From contig NZ_SUEO01000004.1 of assembly GCF_004962925.1 (NCBI RefSeq), positions 6,840 through 62,587 on the forward strand: a DNA stretch of 55,748 nt. The letters run 5' to 3'. The notes beneath the pieces were generated by a model. That model saw only the letters and a list, made by a program, of their open reading frames with translations. It did not search any database and was not told the DNA's origin. Below are positions 34,220-41,749 of this stretch, in pieces. The translations under genes and the position numbers were made by a program. Origin of the DNA: Mesorhizobium sp. (GTDB taxonomy: Bacteria > Pseudomonadota > Alphaproteobacteria > Rhizobiales > Rhizobiaceae). Position 1 is the first letter of the stretch; the number at the start of each line of letters is the position of its first letter.

Positions 34220-34639
34220 TCAGGTGATGACTGAGTTTGCCGCCCGCAAGCTGCAGCCGGTGATCTTGAAACTGCCGTCCGGCTGCTGCTCCAGCGTGTA
34301 GACCGCCTCGTAGTCCTTGCCGTCGGGTCCGACGATCAGCACCTGCTGGATGATCGAGACCGGCCCGGTCTGCTCGACCTTGCCGAAGGAATAGCTCTGC
34401 GGCTTGCGCACCGGTGCGTAGCCGTTGGTGACCATGTTCATGAAGGTGTCGACGGTCGGGAATATCCGTTTCACGTTCGGCGCCGCGAAACTGTAGGCGG
34501 TGGCGCCGTCATCGGCGAGGAAGGCTTTCAACTGGCTGTCGATGACTGTCTGCTCCGCCTTGACCTCAGCGTCGCTGGCAAATGCCGAAGAGGTCAGGAG
34601 CAGTGGAACGATTGCGAATGCGAATGACGCGCGGCGCAT
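34220..34639 (-). CDS. DUF4864 domain protein, secreted
   Basis: A 139-residue protein with a signal peptide (MRRASFAFAIVPLLLTSSAF, then ASD cleavage). The mature part matches DUF4864: VIDSQLKAFLADDGATAYSF, IFPTVDTFMNMVTNGYAPV, RKPQSYSFGK and a strand-rich end with ITGCSL. The family is small, NTF2-like and of unknown function. The start at 34639 fits the signal peptide; the frame is open upstream without signal features. It converges on the SDR gene with 10 bases between stops. Confidence 0.82.
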   Translation of the reverse strand: MRRASFAFAIVPLLLTSSAFASDAEVKAEQTVIDSQLKAFLADDGATAYSFAAPNVKRIFPTVDTFMNMVTNGYAPVRKPQSYSFGKVEQTGPVSIIQQVLIVGPDGKDYEAVYTLEQQPDGSFKITGCSLRAANSVIT

Positions 34640-34835
34640 GGCCTGCCTCCGTTGTCCCTCAAAAATCGCTGTCCGAAGACGCATCATACCATACGCCTCG
34701 AGACGCCTCGCGGTTTCAGCGATCGCAAACATTCGCCTGTCTGGCGAGACAGAGCCGAATTCCAACGCTTGAAAGCCCGCTCTCAGTCTGCGAGAAGGGC
34801 CGCTCGTTCGAGCAGAGGCTAGGCAGGACCGGTCA

Positions 34836-35072
34836 ATGAAGGCATTTTTCGTGCAGATAAAGTGCGATCTGGGCAAGGCCTATGACGTTGCCAGCGCTTT
34901 GGCCGATGCCGAGATCGCTTCGGAAATCTACTCGACGGCCGGCAACTACGATCTGCTTGCCAAATTCTATGTCGACGACGAGGAAGACATCGGTCATTTC
35001 GTCAACGAGAAGGTACAGATTCTTCCAGGCATCAAGGACACGTTCACAGTCGTTACCTTTCGCGCGTTCTGA
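34836..35072 (+). CDS. Stand-alone Lrp/AsnC ligand-binding (RAM) domain protein
   Basis: A 78-residue protein consisting only of the ligand-binding and oligomerisation domain of Lrp/AsnC regulators, without the DNA-binding helix-turn-helix. Its pattern is MKAFFVQIKCDLGKAYDVAS, then EIYSTAGNYDLLAKFYVDDE and HFVNEKVQILPGIKDTFTVV, the beta-alpha-beta-beta-alpha-beta RAM fold. Such proteins may sense amino acids or modulate a full-length Lrp protein. It lies 148 bases before the ATP-grasp/Anbu cluster on the same strand. Confidence 0.82.
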   Translation: MKAFFVQIKCDLGKAYDVASALADAEIASEIYSTAGNYDLLAKFYVDDEEDIGHFVNEKVQILPGIKDTFTVVTFRAF

Positions 35073-35220
35073 GCAGCGCCTGCCGCCTGCCTGGACATAA
35101 GGCAAAGCCTGATCACAGCCCTATTGGTGCTGCCCTAATTTTAGGCAGCCGCGACATACTGATCGCCAGCATCCTCCAAATTGCCGATTGCGCTTGATTT
35201 TCTCCGGTGACGCCAGTGAA

Positions 35221-36657
35221 ATGGCCTCACAGGGGAGTATGCGATTGGCAGCGTTCGACGAAATGCTTCCGGAAATCTCCGGATTGAGAAAACCATATTC
35301 GGCTTACGATCGCTGGCTGAAGGAGCAGGATCCGGCCAGGCTTACCGAAAAGATGCAGGACGCCGAGCGCGTCTTTCGCAAGACCGGCATCACCTTTGCC
35401 GTCTATGGCGAGCAGGAAGCCTCCGAGCGGCTGATCCCCTTCGACATCGTTCCGCGCATCATTTCCGGCAATGAATGGCGACGGCTGACGCAAGGCATCG
35501 AGCAGCGTGTGCAAGCGCTGAACGCCTTTCTCGACGATATCTATCATCGCCAGGAGATTTTGCGCGCCGGCCGCGTCCCCAAGGAGCTGATCGCCAAGAA
35601 CGAGGCGTTCCTGCCGGAGATGATCGGGGTGCGGCCGCCGGCCGGCGTCTACACCCACATCATCGGCGTCGATATTGTGCGCATCAGCGAGAACGAATTC
35701 TACGTGCTGGAGGACAATGCGCGCACGCCGTCCGGCGTCTCCTATATGTTGGAGAACCGCGAGACGATGATGCAGCTCTTTCCCGAGCTGTTCCAGCAGA
35801 TCAAGGTGCGGCCGGTGGAAAACTATCCGCAGCTCTTGCGCCAGTCGCTGGCGGCGGTGCGACCGCAAAGCACCAAGGGCGCGCCGACCATCGCCGTGCT
35901 GACGCCGGGCAGCTTCAATTCCGCCTATTTCGAACATGCCTTCCTTGCCGACCAGATGGGCGTGCAGCTTGTCGAGGGGCAGGATCTGCGCGTCGTCGAC
36001 GGCCATGTCGCGATGCGTACGACCGAAGGCTACAAGCAGATCGACGTGCTTTACCGCAGGGTCGACGATTCTTTCCTCGATCCGCTGACCTTCCGTCCGG
36101 ACTCGGCACTTGGCGTGCCTGGCATCATGGATGTCTACCGCGCCGGTAACATCACCATCGCCAATGCGCCGGGAACCGGTATCGCCGACGACAAGGCGAT
36201 CTATTCCTACATGCCCGAGATCGTCGAATTCTACACCGGCCGCAAGGCGATCCTCGGCAACATCCCGACCTGGCGCTGCTCGGAGCCGGACAGCCTGAAG
36301 TATGTGCTCGAACACATCCATGAGCTGGTAGTGAAGGAAGTTCACGGGTCCGGCGGCTACGGCATGCTGGTCGGGCCGGCGGCGACCAAGAAGGAATGCG
36401 AGGATTTTTCCAAAAAACTCGCGGCAAAGCCGTCGAACTACATCGCCCAGCCGACGCTGGCGCTGTCGACCTGTCCGATCCTGACCGACAAAGGGCTGGC
36501 GCCACGCCATGTCGATCTCAGGCCCTATGTGCTGGTTTCCGACCGCATCCAGATCGTGCCCGGCGGGCTGACGCGCGTGGCGCTGAAGGAAGGCTCGCTG
36601 GTGGTCAACTCCTCGCAGGGCGGCGGCACCAAGGATACGTGGGTGCTGGATGACTAA
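35221..36657 (+). CDS. Circularly permuted ATP-grasp protein (type 2)
   Basis: A 478-residue predicted carboxylate-amine ligase of the circularly permuted ATP-grasp 2 family. Features include ERLIPFDIVPRIISGNEWRRL, GVDIVRISENEFYVLEDNAR (acidic metal-ligand region), RTPSGVSYMLENR and a Gly-rich VKEVHGSGGYGMLVGP near 390. The family (Iyer and co-workers) is predicted to form amide or peptide bonds and occurs with alpha-E, transglutaminase and Anbu genes, exactly as here. The ATG at 35221 is chosen; MRLAAFDEML 18 bases later is an alternative because AGGGGAG is close to it. It is first in the cluster. Confidence 0.85.
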   Translation: MASQGSMRLAAFDEMLPEISGLRKPYSAYDRWLKEQDPARLTEKMQDAERVFRKTGITFAVYGEQEASERLIPFDIVPRIISGNEWRRLTQGIEQRVQALNAFLDDIYHRQEILRAGRVPKELIAKNEAFLPEMIGVRPPAGVYTHIIGVDIVRISENEFYVLEDNARTPSGVSYMLENRETMMQLFPELFQQIKVRPVENYPQLLRQSLAAVRPQSTKGAPTIAVLTPGSFNSAYFEHAFLADQMGVQLVEGQDLRVVDGHVAMRTTEGYKQIDVLYRRVDDSFLDPLTFRPDSALGVPGIMDVYRAGNITIANAPGTGIADDKAIYSYMPEIVEFYTGRKAILGNIPTWRCSEPDSLKYVLEHIHELVVKEVHGSGGYGMLVGPAATKKECEDFSKKLAAKPSNYIAQPTLALSTCPILTDKGLAPRHVDLRPYVLVSDRIQIVPGGLTRVALKEGSLVVNSSQGGGTKDTWVLDD

Positions 36658-36678
36658 TTTTCATTTGAAGGTTTTTTG

Positions 36679-37620
36679 ATGCTTTTAGGCCGCACCGCCA
36701 ACGGGCTCTACTGGATGAACCGCTACATCGAGCGGGCGGAAAACATGGCGCGCCTGGTCGATGCCGGCCTGCGCATGGCGCTGACACGTACGCAGAACGC
36801 TTCTGAGGAGTGGAATTCGGTGCTGCTCAGCGCCGGTTCAGATGCTGCCTTCACGCAGAAATACCAGGAGTACACTGCCGCCAACGTCGCCGATTTCCTG
36901 CTGCGCGACACATCGAACCCGTCGAGCACGATGACGTCGATCGAGACGGCGCGCAACAACGCCCGCATGGTGCGCACCGCGCTGACGCGCGAGACATGGG
37001 AGAGTATCAACGAGGCCTGGATGTCGCTTAAGCGGATGCTGGCCAGGCCGATCGACGAACGCGACCTGCCCAGCGTGCTCGACGCGATCAAGCGCGAGAC
37101 GGCGCTGATCCGCGGCTCGTTTTACGGCACCATGCTGCGCAACGAGATTTTTGATTTCTCGCAGCTCGGCACCTATGTCGAACGCGCTGACAACACGGCA
37201 CGTATCCTGGACGTGAAATACTATGTGCTGTTGCCGTCGATCTCGTGGGTCGGCTCGACGCTCGACAACTACCAGTGGGAATCGATCCTGCGCTCGGTGT
37301 CGGCGCATCGCTCCTATCGCTGGGTCTACGAGGCCGACTACAAGCCGAGCAATATCGCCGACTATCTGATCCTCAACGTTCGCATGCCGCGCTCGCTGAC
37401 CTTCTGCTATCGTTTCCTGACGGAGCATCTGAAATTCCTCGGCGACGATTATGGCGAGCGCCATGCCTGTCATGCGACAGCCGGCAAGACCCAGGCCATG
37501 CTGACGGCCGGCTCGATCAAGGACATATTCGACGCGGGCCTGCACGAATTCCTGGCCAATTTCATTCGCGACAACACCAGGCTCGGCGACGAGATCGCGC
37601 AGGACTACAGGTTTTATTGA
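36679..37620 (+). CDS. Alpha-E domain protein
   Basis: A 313-residue all-helical protein of the alpha-E family (DUF403). It begins with the family sequence MLLGRTANGLYWMNRYIERA and has regular acidic and aromatic helices, RRDTSNPSS-like turn regions, and ERADNTARILDVKYYVLL near 170. The family is a constant partner of the circularly permuted ATP-grasp protein and is thought to act with it as a peptide/amide ligase. It lies 21 bases downstream of that gene. A palindromic repeat begins inside its stop codon. Confidence 0.85.
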   Translation: MLLGRTANGLYWMNRYIERAENMARLVDAGLRMALTRTQNASEEWNSVLLSAGSDAAFTQKYQEYTAANVADFLLRDTSNPSSTMTSIETARNNARMVRTALTRETWESINEAWMSLKRMLARPIDERDLPSVLDAIKRETALIRGSFYGTMLRNEIFDFSQLGTYVERADNTARILDVKYYVLLPSISWVGSTLDNYQWESILRSVSAHRSYRWVYEADYKPSNIADYLILNVRMPRSLTFCYRFLTEHLKFLGDDYGERHACHATAGKTQAMLTAGSIKDIFDAGLHEFLANFIRDNTRLGDEIAQDYRFY

Positions 37621-37685
37621 GCATGATCCCGGAAAGTGGAAGCCGGTTTTTGCTTCGCTGACCTTCGGTTCGGAAGATGATGCTC
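37619..37685. repeat. Palindromic repeat at the alpha-E stop codon
   Basis: GAGCATGATC at the left end and GATGATGCTC at the right end form outer arms (9 of 10 pairs); CCGGTTTTT and inner sequence differ from the 47-bp family near coaD. I recall related gcatgat...atcatgc elements as common in rhizobial intergenic DNA. It fills nearly all of the 79-base gap in the middle of the ligase/protease cluster. Confidence 0.6.
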
Positions 37686-37699
37686 AGAGGACGAGTGCA

Positions 37700-38494
37700 A
37701 TGCGGCTGAAGATCACCCACCGGACCGAATACCGCTACGATGCGCCGGTGCATTATCTGTTGCAGCGGTTGCGGCTGCTTCCGGTTAGCGGGCCGACGCA
37801 GACCGTTTTGTCCTGGGCGCTGAAGATCGAAGGGGCGCGCGAAGAAGTGCGCTTTACCGACCATTTCGGCAACGATACGCGACTGTTGAGCGTCGAAGGC
37901 GAGCGCGATTTCATCACCGTCGATGCATCAGGCGAGGTGGTGACACGCGACACATCAGGCGTCTCCGGGCCGCATCAGGGTTTCGCGCCGCTCTGGCTGT
38001 TTTGCCATGAAACGCCGCTGACCAGGATAGGCAGCGGCGTTCGCGAACTCGCGGCCGCGGTCGGCGATGGGACCGATATCGAAAGATTGCACCGGCTGAT
38101 GGCCGTGATCGGCGAGCGTGTCGCCTATACGCCGGGCTCCACCAACGCGACGACCCCGGCCGAGGACGCGCTGGCGCTCAAGACCGGCGTCTGCCAGGAC
38201 CACAGCCACATCTTTGCCGCCGCCGCGCGCGCCATGGGGTTTCCGGCCCGCTATGTCAGCGGCTATCTGATGATGGATGCTGCGGTCGAGCAGGCGGCAA
38301 GCCATGCCTGGGCTGAAGCACATGTTGCGGGCCTGGGCTGGGTCGCATTCGACGTCGCCAACGGCATTTCGCCCGACGAACGCTATGTAAAGGTGGCGAC
38401 CGGCCGTGATTACCGCGACGCCACGCCCGTATCAGGGATTCGGCTGGGACAAGCGGAAGAACAGCTTGCGGTCACCGTCACGGTGGAGCAGTAA
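37700..38494 (+). CDS. Transglutaminase-like protein
   Basis: A 264-residue protein of the bacterial transglutaminase-like (papain-fold) family. The start MRLKITHRTEYRYDAPVHYL is the usual N-terminal beta domain. The catalytic triad is C165 (TGVCQDHSH), H202 (SHAWAEAHV) and D218 (FDVANG). No signal peptide is present, so it acts in the cytoplasm, either as an amidohydrolase or by reversing or editing amide bonds made by the ATP-grasp ligase. It is the third gene of the cluster. Confidence 0.88.
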   Translation: MRLKITHRTEYRYDAPVHYLLQRLRLLPVSGPTQTVLSWALKIEGAREEVRFTDHFGNDTRLLSVEGERDFITVDASGEVVTRDTSGVSGPHQGFAPLWLFCHETPLTRIGSGVRELAAAVGDGTDIERLHRLMAVIGERVAYTPGSTNATTPAEDALALKTGVCQDHSHIFAAAARAMGFPARYVSGYLMMDAAVEQAASHAWAEAHVAGLGWVAFDVANGISPDERYVKVATGRDYRDATPVSGIRLGQAEEQLAVTVTVEQ

Positions 38495-38525
38495 TCCCCG
38501 GCAAGATTGCTGCCAAAGAGATTCG

Positions 38526-39257
38526 ATGACCTATTGCGTCGGCCTGAAGATCGATCGCGGGCTCGTGTTCATGTCCGACACGCGCACCAATGCCGGCATG
38601 GATTCGATCTCGACCTTCAAGAAGATGCATGTCTGGGAGGAACCGGGCGAGCGCGTCATCGTGCTGATGTCGGCCGGCAATCTGGCGACGACGCAGGCCG
38701 TCGTCAGCCTGCTCGACGAGCGCACCAAGGCGATTGGCGATCGCCACCCGGCACTGCTCGAAACGCCCTCCATGTATCAGACGGTGCGGATGGTCGGCGA
38801 CACCGTCAAGGAAGTCATCGCCAGTTCGTCACCAACCGGCGACAGGGCGGATTCCTATTTCAATGCCTCTTTCATCCTCGGCGGCCAGATCAAAGGCAGC
38901 GCGCCGCGGCTGTTCATGATCTATCCGGAAGGCAATTTCATCGAATCGACCGACGACACGCCGTTTTTCCAGATCGGCGAGACCAAATACGGCAAGCCGA
39001 TCATCATCCGCGCCTATGAAAAGACGATGAGTTTCGCCGAGACGGTGAAGCTGCTGCTGGTGTCGTTCGACTCGACGCTGAAATCGAACCTGTCGGTCGG
39101 TCTGCCGCTCGACCTGCTGTTCTACGAAAAGGACGCCTACAAGGTCAGCCTGAAGAAGCGGATAGCCCAGGACGACCAATACTATCGCACCATCTCGGAT
39201 GGCTGGTCGAACGCATTGAAGGCTGCTTTTGCGAGCCTGCCCGACTTTCCCGAATGA
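38526..39257 (+). CDS. Anbu-type proteasome-related peptidase
   Basis: A 243-residue member of the Anbu (ancestral beta subunit) family, related to HslV and proteasome beta subunits. The start MTYCVGLKIDRGLVFMSDTR places the presumed nucleophile T2 right after the initiator Met, and TNAGMDSISTFKKMHVWEEP follows as in the family. The frame upstream to 38406 reads into the previous gene and is rejected because it would bury T2. No cognate ATPase is nearby. In bacteria Anbu co-occurs with ATP-grasp, alpha-E and transglutaminase genes, as here, which suggests it cleaves their product. Confidence 0.9.
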   Translation: MTYCVGLKIDRGLVFMSDTRTNAGMDSISTFKKMHVWEEPGERVIVLMSAGNLATTQAVVSLLDERTKAIGDRHPALLETPSMYQTVRMVGDTVKEVIASSSPTGDRADSYFNASFILGGQIKGSAPRLFMIYPEGNFIESTDDTPFFQIGETKYGKPIIIRAYEKTMSFAETVKLLLVSFDSTLKSNLSVGLPLDLLFYEKDAYKVSLKKRIAQDDQYYRTISDGWSNALKAAFASLPDFPE

Positions 39258-39312
39258 AAGCCTCCGTTTTTCGTGTTCTTTGATCGCCGGGCTCGATGCG
39301 ACGGAGAGGAAA

Positions 39313-40725
39313 ATGAATAGCAACGAATTCCGGGAATGGTCGCTGTACGCGGCCGAATGGGGCGCCGACTACCGGAGCACACTTCGCCAAAGGCCGGTGC
39401 GGCCGCTTGTCGAACCGGGTGAAATCTCAAGAAGCATCGATGTCTCGCCCCCGGAAGGTGGCGAAACGATGCAGGCGATCCTCGCCGACTTCGAGCAAAA
39501 AATCCTGCCGGGCATGACGCATTGGCAGCATCCGCGCTTCTTCGCTTATTTTCCGGCCAATGCCGCACCAGCTTCGGTGGTGGCCGAATATCTGGTCTCA
39601 GTGATGGCCGCCCAATGCATGCTCTGGCAGACCTCGCCGGCAGCGACCGAACTCGAGACGCGCGTCGTCGATTGGATGCGTCAGGCGCTTGGCCTGCCGG
39701 AGGGGTTTTCCGGCGTCATGCAGGATTCGGCATCGTCGGCGACGCTTGCCGCCGTGCTGACCATGCGCGAGCGCGCGCTCGATTGGCAGGGCAACCAGAA
39801 GGGCCTGCATGGCCAGCCGATATTGCGCGTTTATTCTTCCGACCAGGTCCATACTTCCATTGACCGGGCGATCTGGGTATCGGGCATCGGCGAGGACAAT
39901 CTCGTGCGCATTCCGGCTGCCGGCCGCTTTCGCGCCATGGATGTCACAGCCCTCGAAGCGGCCATCGCCGCCGACCGGGAGGCGGGCATGCTGCCGGCCG
40001 GCATTATTGCTTGTGTCGGCGGCACCAGCACAGGTGGCACCGATGACATCGCCGAAGTCGCCGCGGTGGCGAAACGGCACGGGCTCTACCTGCATGTCGA
40101 TGCCGCCTGGGCCGGTTCGGCGATGATATGTCCGGAGTACCGGCATTTCTGGGTGGGCGTGGAGCACGCGGATTCCATCGTCTTCAACCCGCACAAATGG
40201 CTGGGTGCGCAGTTCGACTGCTCGATCCAGTTCATCCGCCGGCCGGAAGACCTGGTGCGGACGCTCGCCATCAAGCCGGATTACCTGAAGACGCATGGGC
40301 GCGACGGCTTCATCAACTATTCCGAATGGTCGGTGCCGCTCGGGCGGCGCTTTCGCGCACTGAAACTATGGTTCCTGCTGCGCGCCCATGGGCTGGAAAA
40401 TCTCCGGGGCATGATCCGCAACCATGTCGCCTGGAGCGAAGGCCTTGCCGCGCGGCTCGCCCTGGAACCGGATTTCGAGATTGTCACGGAACCGATGCTG
40501 TCGCTGTTTTCGTTCCGGCATCTGGCGGCAGTCGGCATCGATGCGGACGAACACAATCTGCGGCTGGTCAACGCGATCAACGACGATGGCCGCATCTACC
40601 TGACCCAGACACGGGTGGACGGACAGGTGGCGATCCGCTTTCAGGTCGGCCAGTTCGACACGACGGCGGACGATGTCGACACCGCTTTCGAGGTCATCAC
40701 CGAAATCGCCCGCGGTCTGGGTTGA
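39313..40725 (+). CDS. PLP-dependent amino acid decarboxylase (group II)
   Basis: A 470-residue member of the aromatic-L-amino-acid/glutamate decarboxylase family. PLP-binding Lys is K295 in NPHKWLG. Other landmarks are FFAYFPANAAPASVVAEYL, SDQVHTSIDRA, VGGTSTGGTDDIAEVAAVA and LHVDAAWAGSAM, the last carrying the Asp that contacts the pyridine nitrogen. The substrate cannot be fixed from the sequence; aromatic amino acids fit the family best. It starts 55 bases after the Anbu gene in the same direction, so it may belong to the cluster. Confidence 0.88.
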   Translation: MNSNEFREWSLYAAEWGADYRSTLRQRPVRPLVEPGEISRSIDVSPPEGGETMQAILADFEQKILPGMTHWQHPRFFAYFPANAAPASVVAEYLVSVMAAQCMLWQTSPAATELETRVVDWMRQALGLPEGFSGVMQDSASSATLAAVLTMRERALDWQGNQKGLHGQPILRVYSSDQVHTSIDRAIWVSGIGEDNLVRIPAAGRFRAMDVTALEAAIAADREAGMLPAGIIACVGGTSTGGTDDIAEVAAVAKRHGLYLHVDAAWAGSAMICPEYRHFWVGVEHADSIVFNPHKWLGAQFDCSIQFIRRPEDLVRTLAIKPDYLKTHGRDGFINYSEWSVPLGRRFRALKLWFLLRAHGLENLRGMIRNHVAWSEGLAARLALEPDFEIVTEPMLSLFSFRHLAAVGIDADEHNLRLVNAINDDGRIYLTQTRVDGQVAIRFQVGQFDTTADDVDTAFEVITEIARGLG

Positions 40726-40807
40726 GTTGAGTTGGTCGGCAAAGTTGCGCCGAGGTTTGTCTTTGGGCGCATGGAATTTCGTTAGCCGGCTTATGCCTTT
40801 TCATCAC

Positions 40808-40840
40808 TTTCGTTTTCCGCTATAGACAAGAAAAACGAAA
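40808..40840 (+). promoter_or_regulatory. Probable GlpR operator before glpR
   Basis: TTTCGTTTT (40808-40816) and AAAACGAAA (40832-40840) form a perfect 9-bp inverted repeat with 15 bases between, overlapping CTATAG as a possible -10. It ends 15 bases before the glpR ATG. TTCG-containing half-sites are typical of DeoR/GlpR proteins, so autoregulation is likely. Confidence 0.6.
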
Positions 40841-40855
40841 ACGGGAGCTCCCCCA

Positions 40856-41623
40856 ATGTATCTGTCGCCGCGTCATTCCGAAATCATCCAGATGGCCAAG
40901 GACAATGGCCGCGTGCTGGTCGACGATCTGGCGACGCATTTCAATGTGACTCCGCAGACCATTCGCAAGGATCTCAATGATCTGTGCGACCAGCGGCTGC
41001 TATCGCGCGTTCATGGCGGGGCGCTGTTCCCATCCGGCATCGAGAATATGGAATATGAGGCGCGGCGCAAGATCGCCGCCGATGAGAAGGAGGCGATCGG
41101 CCGCGCGGCAGCCAGGCTGATCCCGGATAATGCCTCGCTGTTCATCAATATCGGCACCACGACGGAGTCGGTCAGCAAGGCGCTCCTTGATCACAGCGGC
41201 CTGATGGTCATCACCAATAACATCAATGTTGCCAACAGGATGCGTATATATCCTTCGATCGAGGTGGTGATCGCCGGCGGCGTCGTACGTGGTTCCGACG
41301 GCGGCGTGGTCGGCGAGGCGGCGGTCGATTTCATCAGGCAGTTCAAGGTCGACTATGCGGTCATCGGCGCCTCGGCGATCGACCATGACGGCGCGCTGCT
41401 CGATTTCGATTTTCGCGAAGTGAAGGTGGCGCAGGCGATCATCGCCAATGCAAGGCATGTCATCCTCGTCTCCGACCAGACCAAATTCGAGCGGACGGCG
41501 CCGGTCCGCATCGGTCATCTGTCGCAGGTCAACACCTTCATCACAGACCGCTGCGACATCCCGTCGGTGCGCAAGATCTGTCAGGAGGCAGAGGTTCAAC
41601 TGATCGAAACGGCGCTCTCCTAA
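40856..41623 (+). CDS. glpR: DeoR family repressor of glycerol use
   Basis: A 255-residue DeoR-type regulator. The helix-turn-helix covers about 20-45 (VDDLATHFNVTPQTIRKDLN) followed by the wing LSRVHGGALFP. The C-terminal phosphosugar-sensing domain shows LFINIGTTTESV, ITNNINVA, IAGGVVRGSDGGVVG and the terminal ISDQTKF-like VSDQTKFERTA. Glycerol-3-phosphate is the expected inducer because it stands beside glpD and the glycerol transporter. A nearly identical arrangement is known from Rhizobium leguminosarum. It is separated from glpD by 126 bases. Confidence 0.9.
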   Translation: MYLSPRHSEIIQMAKDNGRVLVDDLATHFNVTPQTIRKDLNDLCDQRLLSRVHGGALFPSGIENMEYEARRKIAADEKEAIGRAAARLIPDNASLFINIGTTTESVSKALLDHSGLMVITNNINVANRMRIYPSIEVVIAGGVVRGSDGGVVGEAAVDFIRQFKVDYAVIGASAIDHDGALLDFDFREVKVAQAIIANARHVILVSDQTKFERTAPVRIGHLSQVNTFITDRCDIPSVRKICQEAEVQLIETALS

Positions 41624-41656
41624 AGGGTGCCGTTGCGGCAATAGTCGCCGTTTATA

Positions 41657-41690
41657 TTTCGTTTGACATTCGTTCTCATTTCGGAATAAT
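41657..41690 (+). promoter_or_regulatory. glpD operon promoter with phased TTCG repeats
   Basis: TTGACA (41663-41668) and AATAAT (41685-41690) are a good housekeeping promoter with 16 bases between. Three TTCG motifs start at 41658, 41669 and 41680, exactly 11 bases apart and spread across the promoter. They resemble the half-sites before glpR and are probably the GlpR operator. Confidence 0.65.
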
Positions 41691-41749
41691 CCCGCCACGG
41701 TTTCGTAAAAACCTAAAAATGCTGCAATGCGAAATCCGGGAGGACTTTT

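Noticed and set aside
35129..35150. Hairpin GCTGCC...GGCAGC after the Lrp-type gene as a terminator
   Set aside because: The stem is short, slightly imperfect and has no T-run after it on the plus strand.
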